Below are positions 22,364 to 28,501 of a stretch of 28,501 nt of DNA, piece after piece. The stretch covers positions 1 through 28,501 of the forward strand of contig CALGAA010000300.1 in NCBI GenBank assembly GCA_937952445.1, given 5' to 3'. Each line of letters starts with the position of its first letter. The stretch's first letter is position 1. Made by a program: the position numbers and the translations under genes. This DNA comes from an uncultured Bacteroidota bacterium (GTDB lineage: Bacteria > Bacteroidota > Bacteroidia > Chitinophagales > Saprospiraceae). The notes below the pieces were generated by a model, which was not told the DNA's origin, did no database searches, and worked only from the letters and a program-made list of their open reading frames with translations.

Positions 22364-24214
22364 ATGCGAAGAAATCAAATCGAAAACACCAAATTATCGT
22401 TCTCAGAACAACTGAGTGCCCTGAAGAACCTCCCAAAATTTATCCGGCTAATATGGAACACCAACAAAACCATGACCATATGGAATATTATATTCCGGTT
22501 ACTGGCTTCATTGCTACCCCTGGCTATTCTATATGTCGGTAAAGAAATTATTGACTCCATCGTTTTCCTAATCGATAATCCCGGAGCAGATAAGGCTTAT
22601 TTGTGGAAAATGTTTGGGATTGAAGCTGGCCTGGCTGTGCTGCAGATATTACTCAGACAGGTTATTAGTTTAATCGACGGACTGCTTGGTGATCTGTTCA
22701 GTAATAAGGTCTCTGAAGATATCATCCGACACGCAGCCACATTGGATTTATACCAGTTTGAAAACGCGGAATTTTACGATAAAATGGAGCGTGCACGTCA
22801 GCAGACAACAAGCAGGACGGTGCTTCTGTCATTGGTTTTGACCCAAATCCAGGAAATTATTTCACTGGTATCGCTGGGGGTAGGTCTGGTAATTTTTAGT
22901 CCCTGGCTGATTTTGCTATTAGTTTTGGCTGTTATTCCTTCTTTTATTGGGGAGCTTCATTTCAATATGCGAAGCTATTCAATGACCAGGTCCTGGACTC
23001 AGGAAAGGCGGGAATTGGATTATCTACGGTATTTGGGAGCGTCGAATGAATCTGCGAAGGAAGTCAAGATATTCAATCTGGCCGGACATCTGGCCCGACA
23101 ATTCAAAATTCTGGCTGATACGTATTATCAGGCAAACAAAAAACTGGCGATCAGTAAATCAACCTGGGCTGGCATTTTATCCGCGTTAGGGACACTTGCT
23201 TATTACGGTGCTTACGTGGTGATTATTTTACAGACGATTGGTGGCATCATAAGTTTGGGTACCTTAACTTTCCTGGCAGGATCTTTCAAGAGGATGCAGT
23301 CGGGATTGCAGGGAATTATGCTTAGATTTTCCCAGATTTCATCCCACTCGCTTTATTTGTCTGATTTGTTTGACTTTTTTGAAATTCAACCCCTCATCGT
23401 TGATAATCCGAACAAAGTTCCGTTTCCGGAAGTCATGAAAATCGGTTTCCGGTTTGAAAATGTAAGCTTTAAATATCCCGACATGGAACAGTTCGCGATT
23501 CGAAATTTGAGCTTCACCCTGGCGGCCGGCGAGAAAATAGCATTGGTCGGAGAAAATGGGGCCGGGAAAACCACCCTGATCAAGTTATTGGCCCGGTTGT
23601 ATGATCCTACAGAAGGAAATATTTATGTGGATGAAATAAACATCAGGGAAGTTGAACTATCATCTTTAAGAAAAAATATCGGAATTATATTTCAGGATTT
23701 TATCCGACTCCACTTTACCGCCAGAGAAAACATTACCATTGGGAACATCGATTATCTCATGGCTGAAAATGGGCTGAATGGCACATTAGAAAAACGAATT
23801 GTAGATGCCACCCAAAAAAGCCTGGCAGATGAAGTAATTGAAACCCTGCCGCAGGGACTCGATCAAATGCTCGGACGAAGGTTCGATAGTGGCATTGATT
23901 TATCAGGAGGACAGTGGCAAAAAATTGCATTAGCCAGGGCGTATATGCGCGATGCCCAGCTTCTCATACTTGACGAACCAACATCGGCTTTGGATGCGCG
24001 GGCCGAACATCAGGTTTTCGAGCGATTCACGCAGTTGATGGACGGGAAGTCTGCTGTGATTATATCTCACCGGTTTTCTACGGTGCGGGTTGCAGATCGA
24101 ATCTTATATCTCGAGCACGGTGAACTGGTGGAGGAGGGGAGTCACGAGGAACTCATGATTCAGGATGGTCGATACGCTGAATTGTACAATCTTCAGGCAA
24201 AAGGTTATCAATAA
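22364..24214 (+). CDS. ABC exporter, fused permease and ATPase (half transporter)
   Basis: A type-1 exporter half that should homodimerise in the inner membrane. 616 residues. The N-terminal permease has about six hydrophobic helices between 38 and 325. The nucleotide-binding domain from about 360 has Walker A GENGAGKTT (396-404), Q-loop Q444 in IIFQDF, signature LSGGQ (513-517), Walker B LLILDEP (533-539) and the H-loop histidine H569 in IISHRFS. All catalytic elements are intact. There is no peptidase C39 domain at the N-terminus and no accessory HlyD-type gene beside it, so a peptide or lipid substrate cannot be chosen. It is separated from the nuclease gene by 316 bp on the same strand. 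Confidence 0.93.
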   Translation: MRRNQIENTKLSFSEQLSALKNLPKFIRLIWNTNKTMTIWNIIFRLLASLLPLAILYVGKEIIDSIVFLIDNPGADKAYLWKMFGIEAGLAVLQILLRQVISLIDGLLGDLFSNKVSEDIIRHAATLDLYQFENAEFYDKMERARQQTTSRTVLLSLVLTQIQEIISLVSLGVGLVIFSPWLILLLVLAVIPSFIGELHFNMRSYSMTRSWTQERRELDYLRYLGASNESAKEVKIFNLAGHLARQFKILADTYYQANKKLAISKSTWAGILSALGTLAYYGAYVVIILQTIGGIISLGTLTFLAGSFKRMQSGLQGIMLRFSQISSHSLYLSDLFDFFEIQPLIVDNPNKVPFPEVMKIGFRFENVSFKYPDMEQFAIRNLSFTLAAGEKIALVGENGAGKTTLIKLLARLYDPTEGNIYVDEINIREVELSSLRKNIGIIFQDFIRLHFTARENITIGNIDYLMAENGLNGTLEKRIVDATQKSLADEVIETLPQGLDQMLGRRFDSGIDLSGGQWQKIALARAYMRDAQLLILDEPTSALDARAEHQVFERFTQLMDGKSAVIISHRFSTVRVADRILYLEHGELVEEGSHEELMIQDGRYAELYNLQAKGYQ

Positions 24215-24625
24215 TGGTACATGAGTGGACATTGCGTGTCAGTGCATGAAGCGGCATACAGACCCTCGGTGAATGTTTTTCATTCTGTATGCTGGATGAC
24301 AATGTTGATTCGTGTGTTGACTCCAAGATCTTTTCATACTAAGCGGTACATGATATGTGAGCTACATCGTTTTCATTTTTAAAAAAGATACTATATCCTG
24401 CCTTGATATTCAAATGAACATCGTAACTTCAACATATAACCGCAAAGCTATATATCTTGGAATATTCTCCTTATCTTGCAGACAACAAATGTTCATGTAC
24501 CGAAAATTTGTTTCGTGTATGATGGATGGTGAATATATTGAGTGAACATTTGCAATGAAATTGATATTACTGAATACGATAGAGTATCATACGCATTTTT
24601 TTTCATTTTAAAACTAAATATTAAT
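24215..24625. other. Intergenic region before DUF2853, no gene seen
   Basis: 411 bp, AT-rich towards its right end. It contains the hairpin at 24254-24292 and a copy of GGTACATGA near each end of its first 140 bp. Short open frames here lack coding character. Confidence 0.45.
24254..24292. repeat. Inverted repeat after the ABC exporter gene
   Basis: Perfect 9-base arms GCATACAGA and TCTGTATGC, with a competing inner GAATG/CATTC pairing. It lies 40 bases after the ABC stop. It may protect or end the transcript, but it has no T-run. Confidence 0.4.
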
Positions 24626-24964
24626 ATGAGCAAAAGAGACGATTTAATTCAAAAGTATGCGGCACAGCTTTCAGAAGCAGGCGTGGATGTGGATCACGAT
24701 CTTCTAAAAAAAGTCACTATTGGACTAGGCCCCTCCATTTACAATGCGGATGCAGCCACCGTATCAGGTTCAGACCCCAAAGAATTGGAAACGGTGAAAA
24801 AAAATTATTTGATTAAAAAATTGGGAATGAATGATGGACCGGAATTGGATGAAGCCATAGACCGCGCCATTACGACCCTTGGAAAATCTAACCGGAATAA
24901 ATATCGCGCAGCTGTTTATTATCTGCTTTGCCGGGACTTTAAAAGAGAATCGGTCTATCAGTAA
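24626..24964 (+). CDS. DUF2853-family protein
   Basis: A small cytoplasmic helical protein of unknown function. The ATG at 24626 (MSKRDDLIQKYA) gives 112 residues, the normal family size; the frame runs 28 codons further upstream to 24542, but that extension is AT-rich and atypical. The DUF2853 signature is clear: GLGPSIYNADAATVSGSD (about 37-54), ELETVKKNYLIKKLG (56-70) and GKSNRNKYRAAVYYLLCRDF (about 87-106). The reading stands on family resemblance only. It is a single-gene unit closed by a strong terminator. Confidence 0.88.
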   Translation: MSKRDDLIQKYAAQLSEAGVDVDHDLLKKVTIGLGPSIYNADAATVSGSDPKELETVKKNYLIKKLGMNDGPELDEAIDRAITTLGKSNRNKYRAAVYYLLCRDFKRESVYQ

Positions 24965-24992
24965 GAACTGAATAGTAACGATAACTGCGAAT

Positions 24993-25033
24993 GAGCCTGA
25001 GTGTCAAACTGACAACCAGGCTCTTTCTTTTTT
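24993..25033 (+). terminator. Rho-independent terminator of the DUF2853 gene
   Basis: Stem GAGCCTG / CAGGCTC (24993-24999, 25017-25023) with an inner TGTCA / TGACA pairing, followed by TTTCTTTTTT. It begins 28 bases after the stop. Confidence 0.85.
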
Positions 25034-25066
25034 AAGGCCTCAATTGAAGATTTTTATTGCCTTATC

Positions 25067-25079
25067 TCCCGGCTCGGGA
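25067..25079 (-). terminator. Possible hairpin at the end of the PF04020-type gene
   Basis: TCCCG / CGGGA around GCT, 25 bases beyond the minus-strand stop. It is compact and GC-rich, but it is followed only by an AT-rich stretch, not a clean T-run. Confidence 0.3.
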
Positions 25080-25103
25080 AGAATCCGAAAATTCCGCTTT
25101 GTT

Positions 25104-25433
25104 CTATCGATCTATAAAGAAAGAGCCCAGGACGGATAACAATATGCTGAATAGCAAAGCTGTCCAAAAACTGGAAACGGTAAATCCCGGGACTGCATAG
25201 TCGATGATCAGAATGAGAATGGCATTTATGACCAATAAAAATAATCCCAGTGTAATAATGGTAATTGGTAGGGTCAAAATCACCAGGATAGGTTTCACGA
25301 TCAGTTGAAGCCCCGCTAACACCAGTGCAACCAGGATAGCCGTTCCAAAGCTAGCTACCTCCACTCCTGGTAAAAACCAGGCGAGAAAAATAATCAAGAC
25401 GGCAGAAACGAACAATTGAATAATAAAGCTCAT
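25104..25433 (-). CDS. Small four-helix membrane protein (PF04020, phage holin family 4 type)
   Basis: 109 residues, almost entirely hydrophobic, with about four membrane helices (3-19, 30-47, 55-78, 86-105). The LPGVEVASFGTAILVALVLA and VKPILVILTLPITIITLGLF segments are typical of the YvlD / PF04020 family. The family name mentions holins, but members are common chromosomal membrane proteins without a lytic partner, and no phage gene is nearby. Function unknown; some relatives respond to envelope stress. Monocistronic by position. Confidence 0.87.
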   Translation of the reverse strand: MSFIIQLFVSAVLIIFLAWFLPGVEVASFGTAILVALVLAGLQLIVKPILVILTLPITIITLGLFLLVINAILILIIDYAVPGFTVSSFWTALLFSILLSVLGSFFIDR

Positions 25434-26167
25434 GATTTTTCATTTTTCAGTTTAAAATTACACATAGTCGAACTATATAAGTGAATAGTCTTTTTCACTC
25501 CATCCTCCTGAAATCAGACCAACCGTCCAGGCTACAATACTTTCACATGAGGACTATATAATAAGTATCCATTATTCCTGATAGAACATGTGTAACTGGC
25601 CATTAATTTTGTTCAAGATATAATATTTCGATTAAATCGGGAAATAGCGGTACAACTTTGTTGAAATATAAAATGATATGATTTGTGAAGTCAGGAAATC
25701 CGAAATTTCATGTCCATCTGCTGGACTTGATTTTTGAATAATTGTTTAAAAATAAGGATTTTTATTAATTTGAAAATGCTTATAAATGAGCCTAAAAGCA
25801 TAGTTTCGTTAAAATATGTCCACTTTAACGTTTTTTTTGCCAATTTGTCAAATACCATTTTGAAATATAGAAATGACTCCCTATATTTACATCAAAATTC
25901 ATATTTAACATTTGGTATTAGGTGCACACTACCGATGTTAGATAAGGATTATTATTGTTATTTAAATGACCCATATGATACAAATTTGACACTACATTTC
26001 TCATAATCTAATGGTTTAGCTTTCTTTCGTTTTTATAAAAAACTCGAAGTATAGTTGTTTATTTCAACTATGAAAGAAAGCTTGAGTTCGGAAATTGGTA
26101 TGTTGCTGTCACGATTTGTTCATAACCCGTATGCAAATTATTTTATAACATACTTAACTGTAAAACC
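25434..26167. other. Long AT-rich intergenic region
   Basis: 734 bp without a supported gene, notably AT-rich from about 25730 to 26010. It contains a short hairpin (AGTGAA / TTCACT, 25480-25499), an exact TAATTTTG at 25604-25611, and the composite inverted repeat at 26018-26082. A 90-codon frame starting with TTG at 25734 has the amino-acid mix of translated AT-rich DNA and is not called. Confidence 0.5.
26018..26082. repeat. Composite stem-loop upstream of the haloperoxidase-like gene
   Basis: Outer arms AGCTTTCTTTC (26018-26028) and GAAAGAAAGCT (26072-26082) pair perfectly over 11 bases. Inside, ATAGTTG (26051-26057) and CAACTAT (26065-26071) pair over 7 bases and stack directly on the outer stem. 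It ends 85 bases before the ATG and could be a leader structure, an operator or a relic element end. Confidence 0.6.
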
Positions 26168-27589
26168 ATGAATATGAAACGAATGTACACTTTTTTATTT
26201 CCCAGATGGGGGATAATGACCGCTCTGGCATTTATGCTGATGTTCAGTTGTACACCTGACCCTCAAATCCCGGTAAACAACGATGTGGATTATTCCCATT
26301 TGCAATTGAACGGGGATGTTGCGCTGGAGGGGTATAAATTATTTCCGGAATTGGAGCGGTTTACCCCCGGGTATCGGGTCGTGATTTCTGGACGAAGTCT
26401 CGGCTATATTACCTTGACCGCTTATGAGGCTGTAATCCCTGGCTATTCAGATACTTATGCCTCAATAGCTCGCCAATTTCCCGGTTTAAACATTCCAAAG
26501 CACGACAGTAAGCTGGAATACGATTGGGAAATCGTACTCAATTCAGCACTGGAAACATCCTTCGATCATTTCTTCCCAATCGCACCGGCGAATCTACAAG
26601 CGAAAATGGACCATTTGGCCAATCGCCTGTATTCACGGCTGAACCAAGGAGTCAATGCTAATGTGAGGTTTCGCTCGAAGGCTTACGGAAAATCCGTAGC
26701 AGATGCCGTCTTTGCCTGGTCAAAAACCGACAAAGTAGGTCATGAGGCATATTTGCGCGTATATGATCCTAATTATATCCCACCAGGAGGTAAAGGGAAA
26801 TGGTCACCGACATATCCGGATTATCTGGCGGCGATGTGTCCTTACTGGGGTGATGTACGAACTTTTGTGGCTTCCAAGTCCGATCGCGTGAAAGATCCAT
26901 TGCCATACAGTGAGAATCCCAATTCAGCTTTGTACAAAGAAGCATTGGAAACGTATAACCTGGTGAATGAAATCAAGAAAGGCAATTTGTATGAAGACAA
27001 ATGGATCGCTGAATTTTGGAGCGATGACTGTCCGACCTTGACGTTCTCTCCTGTAGGCCGCTGGCTGACCATTACCAATCAATTGTTTCAACACAATCCC
27101 CAATCTATTGATGTCATGCTCCCACTCTACGCCAAGTTGGGGATGGCCTTACATGATGCCGGGGTAAGATCCTGGGGAGAAAAATATCGATATAATATCC
27201 TTCGTCCGGTTGATTACATTCATACTGTCTTTGGTGATACCGATTGGAATACGATCATGTGTCCAGACGGAACAGGCCGATACTTTACACCCGAATTTCC
27301 TACCTATCCTTCGGGTCACGCGACTTTTGGCGCGGCAGCTGCTGAGGTACTGACCTTTAGCATGGGACATTACTACGAAATGGTCGACAATTCGCACAAG
27401 GGTCGAACAGAATTTTTGGGAATGCCTCGTCGATTTAAGAGCTTTAGGGATATGGCCGAGGAGAACGCATATTCAAGATTGCCTATTGGTGTCCACTTCC
27501 GAATGGATTCCGAAGCAGGGATGGATCTGGGGCGTCGCGTGGCGCACAAAGTCATGAACGAAATTAAGTGGATGAAATATTATAACTAA
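26168..27589 (+). CDS. Vanadium-haloperoxidase / PAP2-type lipoprotein
   Basis: A predicted envelope lipoprotein with the vanadate/phosphate-binding fold shared by vanadium haloperoxidases and acid phosphatases. 473 residues. The signal segment ends in LMFSC, with lipidated C28, followed by a Thr/Pro/Asp-rich linker. The three active-site motifs are complete and correctly ordered: KYRYNILRP (K339, R346), YPSGHATFG (P381-H384 core) and SRLPIGVHFRMD (R437, H443). A helical domain of about 250 residues precedes them, as in bacterial haloperoxidase-like proteins. Halide oxidation versus phosphatase activity cannot be read from these residues, so phosphatase is a real alternative. ATG codons at 26174 and 26183 are alternative starts that leave the signal intact. 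A terminator follows. Confidence 0.88.
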   Translation: MNMKRMYTFLFPRWGIMTALAFMLMFSCTPDPQIPVNNDVDYSHLQLNGDVALEGYKLFPELERFTPGYRVVISGRSLGYITLTAYEAVIPGYSDTYASIARQFPGLNIPKHDSKLEYDWEIVLNSALETSFDHFFPIAPANLQAKMDHLANRLYSRLNQGVNANVRFRSKAYGKSVADAVFAWSKTDKVGHEAYLRVYDPNYIPPGGKGKWSPTYPDYLAAMCPYWGDVRTFVASKSDRVKDPLPYSENPNSALYKEALETYNLVNEIKKGNLYEDKWIAEFWSDDCPTLTFSPVGRWLTITNQLFQHNPQSIDVMLPLYAKLGMALHDAGVRSWGEKYRYNILRPVDYIHTVFGDTDWNTIMCPDGTGRYFTPEFPTYPSGHATFGAAAAEVLTFSMGHYYEMVDNSHKGRTEFLGMPRRFKSFRDMAEENAYSRLPIGVHFRMDSEAGMDLGRRVAHKVMNEIKWMKYYN

Positions 27590-27623
27590 TCAAACAGGAT
27601 TCAATATTCAGAATCCTTTCCAG

Positions 27624-27686
27624 ATACCTCGTTTTTGGTTAACCATCAGAACTCTTAACGGTACCCAGAAACGAGGTATTTTTTTT
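27624..27686 (+). terminator. Rho-independent terminator after the haloperoxidase-like gene
   Basis: Perfect 11-base arms ATACCTCGTTT (27624-27634) and AAACGAGGTAT (27669-27679), with an inner GTTAA / TTAAC pairing, followed by eight T. It starts 35 bases after the stop. Confidence 0.8.
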
Positions 27687-27747
27687 CAAGTAGTTGATTT
27701 TCTATCAAGTGCCCGGGACACTTAATAATAATATCATTTACAGAGGG

Positions 27748-27767
27748 ACCGACTTTTCAGTGTCGGT
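27748..27767. repeat. Hairpin with ACCGAC / GTCGGT arms
   Basis: Perfect 6-base arms around an 8-base loop, in the intergenic region. There is no T-run on either side. Function unknown. Confidence 0.35.
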
Positions 27768-27803
27768 TATACAGATATATGATGTATCATGTAAGACTGT
27801 TTA

Positions 27804-27832
27804 TTGACCGATTAATAAGCATCTTAAATTTG
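27804..27832 (+). promoter_or_regulatory. Bacteroidota-type promoter in an intergenic region
   Basis: TTG (27804-27806), an 18-base spacer and TAAATTTG (27825-27832) followed by C. Of the promoter-like elements I noted in this window it is the only one with both -33 and -7 parts at consensus spacing. No protein gene begins downstream on this strand. Confidence 0.5.
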
Positions 27833-27837
27833 CCCGG

Positions 27838-27906
27838 GCTTATATCGAAACCTTCTTATTAACAGAGTGACCATTCTCCGATCAAAATGGAGTTTGGTTT
27901 TTTTTT
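27838..27906 (+). ncRNA. Candidate small RNA, about 70 nt
   Basis: Inferred between the promoter-like pair at 27804-27832 and a terminator-like hairpin: ACCA..CTCC / GGAG..TGGT (27870-27879 with 27889-27898, a 2x2 U-U internal loop), followed directly by the remainder of a nine-T run to 27906. The start is estimated from the usual -7 spacing. It lies convergent to, and would end about 65 bp beyond, the 3' end of the thioredoxin-type gene. No homology is claimed. Confidence 0.4.
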
Positions 27907-27970
27907 GTCTAAAAGGTTTTACGCCCAAATGAATTTCTTGCAAGTAGATCGAAACAAGTCCAGATCCTTC

Positions 27971-28501
27971 TTAATCGTCCGCATAAAATCTGCCTAATGA
28001 ATTGACGATGGTGGTTTTTAATTCCAGAGGATTTATCATGCCCTGCGTCTTATAAATAATCTGACCTCCCGGTTCGATCAATAGGGTATAGGGCAGCGCA
28101 CCCTGCCAATCGGGGTCGATTGCTTCGATTAACTCGTAAATATTATCACCTGCAAAACGATAATTGGTGCCGGAAGCTTCAAAACCTTCCAGCAATTCCA
28201 GTGCTTTATCTCGTTGTCCTAATTTGTCGGTGGAAATGCTCACAAACTCAAATTTCCGATTTCGATACATTCGGTTGATATCCACAAACTCGGGAAATTC
28301 TATAAGACATGGTCCGCACCAGGTGGCCCATACATTAATCAGACGCCATTTTTCGCTATCGTTTTGTCTAAGCGTCTCCACATCCTTTAACTCAAGTTCG
28401 AGCAAACTAACTGGTTCCTGACTCCACCTTTCTTTTTCGGCTTGAATCCATTCATTTTTCCAGGACCATTTGGTCGAACACCCAAAAGTCTTCGTTTCCG
28501 G
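27971..28501 (-). CDS. Thioredoxin-fold (TlpA/ResA-like) protein, N-terminus cut by window edge
   Basis: The frame is open to the right edge, so the 176 visible codons are only the C-terminal part. A thioredoxin domain follows from about residue 33, with VWATWCGPCLIEFPEF carrying the redox pair C62/C65 and PYTLLIEPGGQIIYKTQG as the cis-proline strand. In front of it, the segment ETKTFGCSTKWSWKN resembles the C-terminal end I remember for another redoxin domain class (pattern GCxxKW), so the protein may contain two thioredoxin-like domains. A TTG at 28405 would give a 144-residue domain alone, but the upstream coding resemblance argues against it. Usual location is periplasmic; role in thiol-disulfide exchange or peroxide detoxification. 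Confidence 0.82.
   Translation of the reverse strand, partial: PETKTFGCSTKWSWKNEWIQAEKERWSQEPVSLLELELKDVETLRQNDSEKWRLINVWATWCGPCLIEFPEFVDINRMYRNRKFEFVSISTDKLGQRDKALELLEGFEASGTNYRFAGDNIYELIEAIDPDWQGALPYTLLIEPGGQIIYKTQGMINPLELKTTIVNSLGRFYADD

Larger units (their letters stand above)
27590..27970. other. Intergenic region with two terminator-like hairpins and a candidate sRNA
   Basis: 381 bp between the haloperoxidase-like gene and the convergent thioredoxin-type gene. In order it holds the terminator at 27624-27686, a CCCGGG-centred dyad (27707-27721), a hairpin (27748-27767), a promoter-like pair (27804-27832) and a terminator-like hairpin (27870-27906). No protein-coding frame is supported. 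Confidence 0.55.

Noticed and set aside
22173..22415. 80-codon open frame overlapping the start of the ABC exporter gene
   Set aside because: It runs into the well-supported ABC gene in another frame and has no recognisable protein features.
24542..24625. 28-codon N-terminal extension of the DUF2853 protein
   Set aside because: The family starts near MSK; the extension is AT-rich and hydrophobic without being a signal peptide.
25104..25433. Prophage signal from the PF04020 (phage holin family 4) protein
   Set aside because: This family is common in bacterial chromosomes, and no endolysin, integrase, structural gene or attachment repeat is nearby.
25734..26006. 90-codon open frame in the AT-rich intergenic region
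   Set aside because: It begins with TTG, is rich in Asn, Leu, Ile, Tyr and Lys as translated AT-rich DNA would be, and has no motif, signal or conserved pattern that I recognise.
1..28501. CRISPR arrays, tRNA or rRNA genes, insertion sequences
   Set aside because: No regularly spaced repeats, no cloverleaf with a TTCGA-type arm in the gaps I read, no transposase motif and no rRNA-like stretch were found.

Overview
The window looks like ordinary chromosome from a member of the Bacteroidota, probably a marine or environmental lineage near Saprospiria or Cytophagia; that placement is inference. Support comes from several sources: promoter elements matching the Bacteroidota -7 consensus TAnnTTTG upstream of several genes, little or no Shine-Dalgarno sequence before most starts, lipoproteins with a short signal and SC lipobox, and gene families typical of the phylum (an etfB-etfA-bifunctional nuclease run, a kdsC / UbiA-like / maf operon, DUF2853). 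Coding density is high in the first 20 kb. I saw no tRNA, rRNA, CRISPR array, insertion sequence or prophage module.

Layout. 1-3641: a cysteine desulfurase (cut by the left edge) and glmM on the minus strand, divergent from a PAP2-family phosphatase that converges on a small predicted outer-membrane protein. 3751-6302: mnmA, a lipoprotein and rimM on the plus strand. 6421-8640: a concentrative nucleoside transporter divergent from uridine kinase, a plausible uridine-salvage pair with a dyad between them. 8637-11674: a THUMP-type RNA methyltransferase and a Deg-type serine protease, both minus. 11975-13293: a small membrane protein coupled to dapF, abutting a TPR protein. 13419-17739: etfB, etfA, bifunctional nuclease and lepA on the plus strand. 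17979-20625: a tightly packed minus-strand operon reading, in transcription order, decayed methyltransferase-like protein, KdsC-type phosphatase, UbiA-family prenyltransferase, Maf.

The right third is looser and more accessory. It holds an Mrr-type endonuclease fused to a C-terminal domain that I recognise as a CFI-box-CTERM module (20965-22047), an ABC exporter, DUF2853, a PF04020-type membrane protein, a predicted vanadium-haloperoxidase-like lipoprotein with a long AT-rich leader, and the end of a thioredoxin-fold protein cut by the right edge. Between the last two lies a good candidate for an unannotated small RNA, with a promoter-like sequence and a terminator-like hairpin about 70 nt apart.

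The most unusual items are the Mrr/CFI-box fusion, the candidate intergenic sRNA near 27.84 kb, the methyltransferase-like protein that has lost its SAM-binding motif, and the face-to-face promoter elements between glmM and the PAP2 gene. No complete undescribed multi-gene system can be demonstrated from sequence alone. The nuclease fusion is the best lead.
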